From contig DWWI01000029.1 in assembly GCA_019119745.1 (NCBI GenBank), positions 1 to 6,760 on the forward strand: a stretch of DNA of 6,760 nucleotides. Direction: 5' to 3'. The translations under genes and the position numbers were made by a program. Under the pieces are notes generated by a model. The model was given only the letters and a program-made list of their open reading frames with translations, searched no databases and was not told where the DNA came from. Origin of the DNA: Candidatus Mediterraneibacter gallistercoris. GTDB taxonomy: Bacteria > Bacillota_A > Clostridia > Lachnospirales > Lachnospiraceae. Positions 1-5,336 of this stretch are shown in pieces; within the stretch, counting starts at the first letter, position 1, and each line of letters starts with the position of its first letter.

Positions 1-267
1 GTGGGACAGGTAGTGGATGTGCACCTGATGCCGGAAGAAGCTTACGGCATGCCGGATCCGAATGCAATCTTTACCCTTGAAATCGCACAGTTGCCGGGTT
101 CAGAGGAGCTGGAGGCAGGACAGCAGGTATATCTGTCCAATCAGTTCGGACAGCCGTTCCCTGTAAAAGTAACGGCAAAAGATGATACAACAATCACCTT
201 TGATGCAAATCATGAGATGGCCGGAAAAGAACTGAATTTCCGCATTGAGCTGGTAGAGGTGAAATAA
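1..267 (+). CDS. FKBP-type peptidyl-prolyl cis-trans isomerase, SlyD-like (C-terminal part, 5' end outside window)
   Basis: The last 88 residues match the C-terminal part of SlyD-type FKBP prolyl isomerases, cytoplasmic enzymes that interconvert cis and trans X-Pro bonds and act as folding helpers. The segment VDVHLMPEEAYG (about residues 5-16 of the fragment) is the family's conserved strand and turn. The next stretch fits the chaperone-like insert-in-flap domain, and DANHEMAGKELNFRIELVEV near the end is the hallmark closing strand (compare the G/D-N-H-x-L/M-A-G-x-x-L-x-F pattern of SlyD). The frame opens at base 1 with GTG, but this is probably an internal valine: full-length members have roughly 140 or more residues, so about 50-60 are missing upstream. 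No His-rich metal-binding tail is present, unlike E. coli SlyD. The stop codon is one base before the phosphatase start, so the two are probably co-transcribed. Confidence 0.87.
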   Translation: MGQVVDVHLMPEEAYGMPDPNAIFTLEIAQLPGSEELEAGQQVYLSNQFGQPFPVKVTAKDDTTITFDANHEMAGKELNFRIELVEVK

Positions 268-268
268 G

Positions 269-733
269 ATGATCCGGGTGCTTTTTATCTGTCACGGCAA
301 TATATGCCGCTCAACGATGGCCCAGTCTGTCTTCCAGTACATGGTTGATCAGGCTGGCCTTTCCGACCAGTTTTATATCGATTCCGCAGCAACCAGCCGT
401 GAGGAGATCGGTAATCCGCCTCACCACGGCACGCAGAGAAAGCTGCGGCAGGTCGGGATTCCGTGCGTTCCCCATCGCGCCCGGCAGATGAGCAGGGAAG
501 AGTACGACCAATTTGACTACATTATCGGGATGGATACGTGGAACATCCGTAATATCAACCGCATTATCGGCAACGGGGATCCTGACGGAAAAGTCAGCAA
601 ACTGCTTGATTTTACGGAACGGAGAGGAGAAGATATTGCGGATCCGTGGTATACGGGAAATTTTGAAGAAACTTACAGAGATGTAAAGGAGGGCTGTGAA
701 GCCCTCCTTCAGGACTGCCTTCTACGCCTCTAA
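269..733 (+). CDS. Low-molecular-weight protein tyrosine phosphatase
   Basis: This 154-residue protein has the usual length and both catalytic motifs of the family. The N-terminal P-loop C8-H-G-N-I-C-R14-S15 (CX5RS) holds the nucleophilic cysteine and phosphate-binding arginine, and D125-P126-W-Y is the general-acid loop. These cytosolic enzymes remove phosphate from phosphotyrosine and often reverse tyrosine kinases of capsule or polysaccharide systems. Isoleucine at P-loop position 12 favours phosphotyrosine; the related arginine phosphatase YwlE has threonine there. No tyrosine kinase gene is in view, so the substrate is unknown. A GAGGTG ribosome binding site at 256-261 lies in the end of the upstream isomerase gene, pointing to translational coupling. 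The last 12 bases overlap the end of the convergent J-domain gene. A perfect 10-bp hairpin lies inside codons 140-147, and a terminator covers the stop codon. Confidence 0.93.
   Translation: MIRVLFICHGNICRSTMAQSVFQYMVDQAGLSDQFYIDSAATSREEIGNPPHHGTQRKLRQVGIPCVPHRARQMSREEYDQFDYIIGMDTWNIRNINRIIGNGDPDGKVSKLLDFTERRGEDIADPWYTGNFEETYRDVKEGCEALLQDCLLRL
686..709 (-). terminator. Perfect 10-bp hairpin inside the phosphatase gene, possible terminator of the convergent J-domain gene
   Basis: AAGGAGGGCT at 686-695 and AGCCCTCCTT at 700-709 are exact reverse complements with a 4-base loop. On the minus strand the hairpin begins 13 bases after the J-domain gene's stop codon and is followed by TTTACATCTCT, a short, imperfect U-rich tail. 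On the plus strand no T tract follows. Its location therefore fits a minus-strand terminator written into the coding sequence of the opposing gene. The stem is certain; its terminator role is inferred and limited by the weak tail. Confidence 0.5.
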
Positions 734-755
734 AGCGTAGGAGAGCAGTTTTTTT
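714..755 (+). terminator. Intrinsic terminator of the isomerase-phosphatase unit
   Basis: Bases 714-727 pair with 735-749 over about 14 base pairs, with one G-U pair (721/741) and one bulged A (744). The GC-rich upper stem is CTACGC/GCGTAG, the loop is 728-734, and seven Ts follow at 749-755. This is a classic Rho-independent terminator on the plus strand. The phosphatase stop codon TAA lies in the loop, and the stop codon of the convergent minus-strand gene lies in the stem. Confidence 0.85.
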
Positions 756-1438
756 AAATTGTTGTGGAACTGGCGGTTCTGGGATTTCAACCGCAGTTTT
801 TCGGTTCCGGTTTTGGTCTCTTCTATGTAAGAGTCATATCTTGCGAACAGTATGTGAAAATCCATAGATTGTTTTTGCCCCCAGCGGATCAGCACCCAGT
901 TCATAGCGTCCGGCGACCAGTATTCCATCGGTATCTCAGCCATTTTCAGAATTGTAATGTATTGCATTGCCTGGCTGCATAACTGTGAAATCTGTTTATT
1001 GCGGGATGATTCCGCATGTTTCTGCTTTTTGCCGAACTTTCTGAAAATACGCTGAGGAAGATTTCTTTTCTTTTCCTCATGCTTCATAAGACGGACACTT
1101 CTTCTGATTACTTCGTACAGTTTATTCGCCGTATTCCAATAGGTAACAAAAGATGTTGTCTCTTCCTCCTCACCGTTTTCGGGTCCTACGGTAAATGTGC
1201 GGAAGACACGCTCGGTTTCACCGAACATTTCCTGATTATATGCTTTCCTTTTTTCAGGATTCGAAAGAACACGATAAGCTTCCAGGATTTCCTGCATGAA
1301 TTCTGTTGTATCTATGTCTTTATGTACATTTGCATCGGGATGATATACTTTCGCCAATGCATTTTTGGCCGTCGTGATTTCTTCTAAAGTCGCATCTCTT
1401 GAAACACCTAATACGTCATAATAAGTGTGAGATTTCAT
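722..1438 (-). CDS. J-domain (DnaJ-like) protein with uncharacterised C-terminal region
   Basis: The N-terminus is a J domain, the module that stimulates ATP hydrolysis by DnaK/Hsp70. From the chosen start it reads YYDVLGVSRDATLEEI, then helix II ending in the catalytic H33-P34-D35, then helix III with EAYRVLSNPEKRKAYN ending near residue 70. The glycine/phenylalanine linker, CxxCxGxG zinc repeats and substrate-binding domain of true DnaJ are absent. The remaining ~165 residues include a Glu-rich patch (90-93), a strongly basic stretch (about 112-148, many K/R) and a Trp-containing C-terminal segment that I do not recognise. No membrane segment is evident. The ATG at 1436-1438 is preferred: AAGGAGG at 1444-1450 (minus strand) is 5 bases away, but only 2 bases from the ATG at 1441. 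An in-frame ATG at 1465 overlaps that ribosome binding site and starts only ~11 bases after the predicted transcription start. It is the only minus-strand gene here. The J domain is clear; the client is unknown. Confidence 0.85.
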   Translation of the reverse strand: MKSHTYYDVLGVSRDATLEEITTAKNALAKVYHPDANVHKDIDTTEFMQEILEAYRVLSNPEKRKAYNQEMFGETERVFRTFTVGPENGEEEETTSFVTYWNTANKLYEVIRRSVRLMKHEEKKRNLPQRIFRKFGKKQKHAESSRNKQISQLCSQAMQYITILKMAEIPMEYWSPDAMNWVLIRWGQKQSMDFHILFARYDSYIEETKTGTEKLRLKSQNRQFHNNLKKLLSYALEA

Positions 1439-1482
1439 CATGACCTCCTTATTAAACTTGTTCATTTAAACTCCCAATGGTA

Positions 1483-1511
1483 AATATACGCCAGGAACTG
1501 GTAAAAGTCAA
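1483..1511 (-). promoter_or_regulatory. Sigma-A promoter of the J-domain gene
   Basis: On the minus strand, TTGACT (1506-1511) and TATATT (1483-1488) are separated by exactly 17 bases. Each hexamer matches the sigma-A consensus at 5 of 6 positions. Transcription would start near 1476, leaving a leader of about 37 bases to the ATG at 1438 that contains the AAGGAGG ribosome binding site. This supports the shorter start for the gene. Confidence 0.75.
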
Positions 1512-1534
1512 TTGTTCTTAAGGACGGAAATACT

Positions 1535-1564
1535 GTATATTTTTACACGTTTATCGGCATATTT
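1535..1564 (+). promoter_or_regulatory. Candidate promoter of the first carboxypeptidase gene, sigma-G/sigma-F-like
   Basis: GTATA (1535-1539) and CATATTT (1558-1564) are separated by 18 bases. From memory, the B. subtilis sigma-G consensus is GHATR-N18-CATNHTA; the match is 5/5 for the -35 and 6/7 for the -10. The GTATA element also fits the sigma-F -35, and GGCATATTT at the -10 fits sigma-F only partly. A weak sigma-A alternative is TTGTTC (1512-1517) with TATATT (1536-1541) at 18-base spacing. A TATAAT at 1597-1602 has no partner -35 and is too close to the ribosome binding site. Motifs of this length can arise by chance in AT-rich DNA. Confidence 0.35.
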
Positions 1565-1617
1565 CCAAGACGGTGCGATTATATTAGTAACAGACATATA
1601 ATGCGGCGAGGTTTGCA

Positions 1618-2847
1618 ATGAAAAGAATTCAGGCGTTTCTGATCGGACTTATGATGATCCTGACATGTCTTGGCACATCTGTCCCGGTGTATGCTGATGA
1701 TGAAGAAGACCAGCAGAATACTCAGGAGAATGCGGAAGAGTCTGCCGACAAAGAGCAGACAGAACCGGCAGTTGAAATTACCGCTCCTTCGGCTGTACTT
1801 ATGGAGACATCCACCGGAACTGTAATCTTTGAAAAAGATGCGGATACGGCCCGACCGCCGGCAAGTGTAACGAAAGTTATGACGATGCTTCTGATCTTTG
1901 ACGCTCTTTCAGATGGAAGTATCGGTCTGGATGATGAAGTTACTGTCTCCGAATATGCCGCGTCTATGGGCGGATCCCAGGTGTTTCTGGAACCCGGTGA
2001 AGTGCAGACAGTCGATACGATGCTGAAATGCATTGCGGTAGCGAGCGCAAATGACGCATGTGTCGCTATGGCGGAATACATATGTGGAAATGAAGAAGAA
2101 TTTGTCAACCGGATGAATGAACGTGCGGCCGGGCTTGGAATGGAAAACACACATTTTGTAAACTGCAATGGTCTGGACGCTGAAGGTCATGTTACAAGCG
2201 CCCGTGATATTGCACTTATGTCTAGGGAACTGATCGCCAAATATCCGCAGATCCACGATTATTCCATGATCTGGATGGAAAACATCACTCATACGACCAA
2301 TAAGGGGACTTCCGAATTCGGTCTTACTAATACAAATAAACTGGTCCGGCAGTATGAGTATGCCACGGGGCTTAAGACAGGTTCCACAGGAGATGCTAAA
2401 TTCTGTGTATCCGCCACTGCCGAAAAAAACGGAATCGAGCTGATTGCAGTTGTCATGGCCGCCGAGAATTCCAAAGACCGTTTTGCAGATGCTGTGAAAC
2501 TGCTCAATTACGGCTTCGGGAAATGTCAGCTCTATACTGATGAAAGCGAAGAAGGCCTTACTCCGGCTGTAATCGAGAACGGTGTAGAAGACACTGTGAA
2601 CGTATACCGTGCGGAACCATTTTCTTATCTTGATACAACAGGAGCAAACCTGAATGCAATTGAACGGACTGTCGAGATGGAGCAGAGCATACCTGCTCCC
2701 GTCAGCAAAGGTGATCCTGTGGGTGCCGTTGTCTATACACTTGAAGGAAATGAAATCGGACGCACCGATATTCTTGCCGCGGAGGATATCGAAGAAGCCT
2801 CATTTATGGACTATCTGAAAGATGCTGCACAACACCTCTTTATATAA
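1618..2847 (+). CDS. dacF: Secreted D-alanyl-D-alanine carboxypeptidase (PBP5/DacF family, peptidase S11)
   Basis: This 409-residue penicillin-binding protein removes the terminal D-alanine from peptidoglycan stem peptides outside the membrane, limiting cross-linking. All three active-site motifs are present: S83-V-T-K86 (SxxK nucleophile), S143-A-N145 (SxN) and K253-T-G255 (KTG). A Sec signal peptide covers about residues 1-26 (KR, then a hydrophobic core, then VPVYA before DDEE). A very acidic, low-complexity linker follows to about residue 50. The catalytic domain spans roughly 53-285 and is followed by a beta-rich PBP5 C-terminal domain to about 390. The last ~15 residues (SFMDYLKDAAQHLFI) could form an amphipathic membrane-anchoring helix. 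The ribosome binding site GCGAGG (1606-1611) sits 6 bases before the ATG. No terminator follows, so read-through into the phosphoesterase gene is possible. The family call is firm; the symbol dacF is by resemblance, and a vegetative PBP5/DacA-like role is equally possible. Confidence 0.93.
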   Translation: MKRIQAFLIGLMMILTCLGTSVPVYADDEEDQQNTQENAEESADKEQTEPAVEITAPSAVLMETSTGTVIFEKDADTARPPASVTKVMTMLLIFDALSDGSIGLDDEVTVSEYAASMGGSQVFLEPGEVQTVDTMLKCIAVASANDACVAMAEYICGNEEEFVNRMNERAAGLGMENTHFVNCNGLDAEGHVTSARDIALMSRELIAKYPQIHDYSMIWMENITHTTNKGTSEFGLTNTNKLVRQYEYATGLKTGSTGDAKFCVSATAEKNGIELIAVVMAAENSKDRFADAVKLLNYGFGKCQLYTDESEEGLTPAVIENGVEDTVNVYRAEPFSYLDTTGANLNAIERTVEMEQSIPAPVSKGDPVGAVVYTLEGNEIGRTDILAAEDIEEASFMDYLKDAAQHLFI

Positions 2848-2856
2848 AAATCTCCC

Positions 2857-2885
2857 TTGTCCTTCATGGAGGGATAGATTATAAT
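2857..2885 (+). promoter_or_regulatory. Sigma-A promoter of the metallophosphoesterase gene
   Basis: TTGTCC (2857-2862, 4/6) and a perfect TATAAT (2880-2885) are separated by 17 bases. They lie in the 61-base gap after the carboxypeptidase gene. The predicted start near 2892 gives a leader of only about 17 bases, just enough to include the GGGAGG ribosome binding site. Confidence 0.65.
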
Positions 2886-2908
2886 GAGATGAATCGGGAG
2901 GAAACAGC

Positions 2909-3847
2909 ATGAAAATACTGATAATTCTGGCAATTGCGGCTGTTATACTGGCGGCTGCATCTGCCTTGGAAATATACCGGGAAGTACACAGCTTCTCAGT
3001 CACACGCTATAATGTAACATCACCGCGCCTGAAAAAGCTCCGCAGAGAAACTAAGATTCTGTTCCTGAGCGATCTGCATAACCGGATCTACGGACGGCAC
3101 AACGAGCGGCTTCTTCAGGCGGTGCGGAAGGAAAATCCTGATCTGATCCTGATCGGAGGCGATATGCTCGTAGGCAGGCTGGACGAACCGTTTGATACTG
3201 CGGTTGAATTTGTCAGGCAGCTTCCTGACATCTGCCCTGTCTATTATGCAAATGGAAACCATGAAGAGAGAATGAAAGAGTATGCGGGAAAGTACGGCAG
3301 CGCATTTGCGGATTACAGAAAAGCACTGGAAGAATGCGGAGTCAGATTTCTTGAAAATGATATAGATTATCTGAATTTAAACGGACAGAAGACAGCGGTA
3401 TGCGGCCTGGAATTTCCGATATATACTTACAAAAAAATTCGAAAGTCGTATATGGAGAAAAAGGATGTCGCTGATTACCTTTCCGCTTTTCATACGTCGG
3501 ATGATAAGACTGCCAGGGATCCCGGCAGCATACCGGATCAGTATACGATTCTGCTGGCGCATAATCCTGCCTATATGGACGCCTATCTGGACTGGGGCGC
3601 TGATCTGATCCTTTCAGGGCACCTCCATGGCGGGCTTGTGCGGATACCGGGACTTGGCGGAGTTGTTACACCGCAGGGCTTCTTTTTTCCAAAATATTCC
3701 GGAGAGATGACCCGGGAGGGAGAGCAGACTGTGATCGTAAGCCGTGGACTCGGTTCGCACACTCTTAATATACGTCTCTTTAATGTTCCCGAACTGATTT
3801 CCATCCGGCTTATGCCTGTTGTAGAAAATTGTTGTAATGACATGTAA
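2909..3847 (+). CDS. Membrane-anchored metallophosphoesterase (calcineurin-like, YkuE/YaeI-type)
   Basis: This 312-residue protein carries the full two-metal phosphoesterase signature in order: D55-L-H57, G83-G-D85, G116-N-H118-E119, H218 in LLAHNP, and G237-H238-L-H240-G-G. These residues bind two metal ions for phosphoester hydrolysis. An N-terminal hydrophobic segment (about residues 3-21) with little before it except MK acts as a signal anchor, probably placing the catalytic domain outside the cytoplasm. This layout matches YkuE/YaeI-type proteins; the true substrate is not deducible (phospholipid headgroup, lipid-linked or nucleotide phosphoesters are possible). The region of about 122-205 between GNHE and LLAHNP is longer and more polar than the core and probably shapes specificity. 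GGGAGG (2896-2901) lies 7 bases before the ATG. No terminator follows, and the last codons contain the -35 element of the next gene. Confidence 0.9.
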   Translation: MKILIILAIAAVILAAASALEIYREVHSFSVTRYNVTSPRLKKLRRETKILFLSDLHNRIYGRHNERLLQAVRKENPDLILIGGDMLVGRLDEPFDTAVEFVRQLPDICPVYYANGNHEERMKEYAGKYGSAFADYRKALEECGVRFLENDIDYLNLNGQKTAVCGLEFPIYTYKKIRKSYMEKKDVADYLSAFHTSDDKTARDPGSIPDQYTILLAHNPAYMDAYLDWGADLILSGHLHGGLVRIPGLGGVVTPQGFFFPKYSGEMTREGEQTVIVSRGLGSHTLNIRLFNVPELISIRLMPVVENCCNDM

Positions 3848-3860
3848 TTTTCGGTATAAT
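3832..3860 (+). promoter_or_regulatory. Sigma-A promoter of scpAB
   Basis: TTGTAA (3832-3837, 4/6) and a perfect TATAAT (3855-3860) are separated by 17 bases. The -35 lies inside the last codons of the phosphoesterase gene. Transcription would start near 3867, giving a leader of about 64 bases. That leader starts with the palindrome TGCTAGCA (about 3865-3872) but shows no convincing riboswitch or leader peptide. Confidence 0.68.
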
Positions 3861-3930
3861 AGATTGCTAGCAGTTTAGAAATCGTGCGTTGTGATGAGTT
3901 TTATACATTTGCGCTGTCTGAGGAGTAAAT

Positions 3931-4710
3931 ATGGGGATTCCTGTTAAACTGGAAGTATTTGAAGGTCCTCTTGATCTTCTGCTTCATTTGATCGATAAAA
4001 ACAAAATAGACATTTACGATATACCGATCGTGGAGATTACAAATCAATATATGGAATATATCCGGAATATGCAGAGAGAAGATCTGAATATCATGAGCGA
4101 ATTTCTCGTAATGGCAGCCACTCTTCTGGATATCAAATGCCGGATGCTCCTTCCTAAAGAAGTAAATGAGGAAGGTGAGGAAGAAGATCCGCGTCAGGAG
4201 CTTGTAGAACAGCTCCTGCAATATAAGATGTACAAATATATCTCCTATGAGCTCAAAGAACGTGAAATGGATTCAGACATGGTGCTCTATAAAGGCCCCA
4301 CCATACCGGAAGAAGTGAAAGAGTATGTAGAACCGGTCAATCTGGACAAGCTGTTGGGCGATCTTACGCTGCAGAAATTAGGCGCAATCTTTCAGGAGGT
4401 CATGAAACGGCAGACTGACAAGATTGACCCGGTCAGGAGCAAATTCGGGAAAATTGAAAAAGAAGAGGTCACCCTTACTGATAAATTTACATATATCCAC
4501 AGCTACATGAAAGATCATAAAAGATTTAGTTTCCGTCAGCTTCTCGAAAAGCAGCACACCAAGATGCATATTGTCGTTACATTTCTCGCAATCCTTGAGA
4601 TGATGAAACTCGGGGAAATCCATGTCGAACAGGAGGAGACTTGCGGGGATATCATGATCGAGAGAACGGGTATACTGAGTGAAAGGACTGAAGAAGCAGA
4701 TGGAAATTGA
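3931..4710 (+). CDS. scpA: Segregation and condensation protein A (ScpA kleisin)
   Basis: ScpA is the kleisin subunit that bridges the two heads of the SMC dimer and, with ScpB, forms the bacterial condensin that compacts and segregates chromosomes. The 259-residue length is normal for the family. The N-terminus is diagnostic: KLEVFEGPLDLLLHLIDKNKIDIYDIPIVEIT at about residues 6-37, the SMC-neck-binding helical region. It is followed by FLVMAATLLDIKCRMLLP near residues 57-74. An acidic patch (EEGEEEDPRQE) and a central linker that binds the ScpB dimer come next. The C-terminal part (about 180-245) fits the winged-helix domain that contacts the SMC head cap. GAGGAG at 3920-3925 lies 5 bases before the ATG. 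The final 11 bases overlap the favoured scpB start, indicating translational coupling and balanced subunit synthesis. Confidence 0.96.
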   Translation: MGIPVKLEVFEGPLDLLLHLIDKNKIDIYDIPIVEITNQYMEYIRNMQREDLNIMSEFLVMAATLLDIKCRMLLPKEVNEEGEEEDPRQELVEQLLQYKMYKYISYELKEREMDSDMVLYKGPTIPEEVKEYVEPVNLDKLLGDLTLQKLGAIFQEVMKRQTDKIDPVRSKFGKIEKEEVTLTDKFTYIHSYMKDHKRFSFRQLLEKQHTKMHIVVTFLAILEMMKLGEIHVEQEETCGDIMIERTGILSERTEEADGN

Positions 4711-5269
4711 AAAATATCAGGCGGCAATCGAGGCAATCCTCTTTACAATGGGTAATTCCGTAGAAATTGAAAAAATCGCAGCTGCAATCGGACATGATGA
4801 GGAGACAACACGCAGGCTCATCCATAATATGATGGACCGATACGAAGAAGAGGACCGGGGAATCCGCATCATAGAACTCAATAATTCGTATCAGTTCTGT
4901 ACGAAGAAGGAAATGTATGAGTATCTGATCCGTGTTGCAAAGCAGCCCCGGCGGTATACTCTGACGGACGTTCTTCTGGAAACACTTTCTATTGTGGCTT
5001 ACCGACAGCCGGTAACAAAGCTTGAGATTGAAAAAATACGAGGCGTAAAATCTGATCACGCGGTAAACAAACTTGTAGAGTATGGCCTGATTGAAGAAGC
5101 CGGACGGCTGGATGCGCCCGGACGTCCGATCCTTTTCGGAACAACAGAAGAGTTCCTTCGGCGTTTCAGCCTGCAGTCTCTGGAAGAACTCCCCACACTC
5201 GATCAGGATCAGATCGAACATTTCAAAGAAGAGGCTGAAGATGAAGCGCAGTTAAAGCTCGATATATAA
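4700..5269 (+). CDS. scpB: Segregation and condensation protein B (ScpB)
   Basis: ScpB is the dimeric winged-helix partner that binds the middle of ScpA in the SMC-ScpAB condensin. From the ATG at 4700 it has 189 residues, a normal length. Diagnostic parts are the N-terminal IEAILFTMGNSVEIEKIAAAI, the central LLETLSIVAYRQPVTKLEIEKIRGV, and GLIEEAGRLDAPGRPILFGTTEEFLRRF, followed by an acidic C-terminal tail. This start places MEIEKYQAAIEAIL at the N-terminus as in relatives and overlaps scpA by 11 bases. An in-frame GTG at 4679 would add 7 residues and is the main alternative. Neither has a strong ribosome binding site: AAAGGA ends about 12 bases before the ATG. Translation is therefore probably coupled to scpA. 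No terminator follows, so transcription may continue into the next gene. Confidence 0.95.
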   Translation: MEIEKYQAAIEAILFTMGNSVEIEKIAAAIGHDEETTRRLIHNMMDRYEEEDRGIRIIELNNSYQFCTKKEMYEYLIRVAKQPRRYTLTDVLLETLSIVAYRQPVTKLEIEKIRGVKSDHAVNKLVEYGLIEEAGRLDAPGRPILFGTTEEFLRRFSLQSLEELPTLDQDQIEHFKEEAEDEAQLKLDI

Positions 5270-5274
5270 ATAAA

Positions 5275-5303
5275 TTCTATTTCAAAGGATGTTTTCATAT
5301 ACT
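5275..5303 (+). promoter_or_regulatory. Candidate sigma-E-like (mother-cell) promoter of the second carboxypeptidase gene
   Basis: CATATACT (5296-5303) fits the B. subtilis sigma-E -10 pattern CATAYAHT at all positions. TTCTATT (5275-5281), 14 bases upstream, fits the -35 pattern KMATATT at 5 of 7. No good sigma-A -35 stands at 16-18 bases from the overlapping TATACT. B. subtilis dacB, in the same position after scpAB, is a sigma-E gene. Consensus patterns are recalled from memory, and the match was made by eye. Confidence 0.4.
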
Positions 5304-5318
5304 TTCTAGTAAGAGAGT

Positions 5319-5332
5319 GGACGGAGGCGTCC
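5319..5332 (+). promoter_or_regulatory. Ribosome binding site presented in a hairpin loop before the second carboxypeptidase gene
   Basis: GGACG (5319-5323) and CGTCC (5328-5332) form a perfect GC-rich 5-bp stem around a GAGG loop. The Shine-Dalgarno sequence GGAGG is 5323-5327. TTTT and the ATG at 5337 follow directly. The core GAGG would be exposed in the loop, but its first G would be paired. The stem is too short to call a terminator with confidence. Confidence 0.45.
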
Positions 5333-5336
5333 TTTT

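Noticed and set aside
1016..1387. Plus-strand open frame (123 codons) across the J-domain gene
   Set aside because: It is antisense to the clear J domain with its HPD motif, and its translation is low-complexity Phe/Leu/Cys-rich sequence with no family resemblance.
1597..1602. Perfect TATAAT just before the first carboxypeptidase gene, as its -10 box
   Set aside because: No -35 stands 16-18 bases upstream (TGCGAT at 17), there is no extended TG, and a start near 1609 would fall inside the ribosome binding site.
1722..2292. Minus-strand open frames over the first carboxypeptidase gene
   Set aside because: They overlap the catalytic domain with SxxK and SxN motifs on the plus strand; they are unsupported by motifs or start signals.
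2853..2874. TCCCT/AGGGA inverted repeat after the first carboxypeptidase gene, as a terminator
   Set aside because: Only 5 bp with a 12-base loop and no T tract, and it overlaps a good sigma-A promoter. It is more likely incidental.
3861..3930. Riboswitch or leader peptide in the scpA leader
   Set aside because: The 64-base leader has only a short TGCTAGCA palindrome and no recognisable aptamer, terminator or small reading frame with a ribosome binding site.
4652..5221. Long open frame on the minus strand (189 codons) opposite scpB
   Set aside because: It lies entirely over the well-recognised scpA end and scpB. Its translation is rich in Cys, Phe and Leu without recognisable motifs, as expected for antisense of an acidic helical protein. 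No ribosome binding site or promoter supports it.
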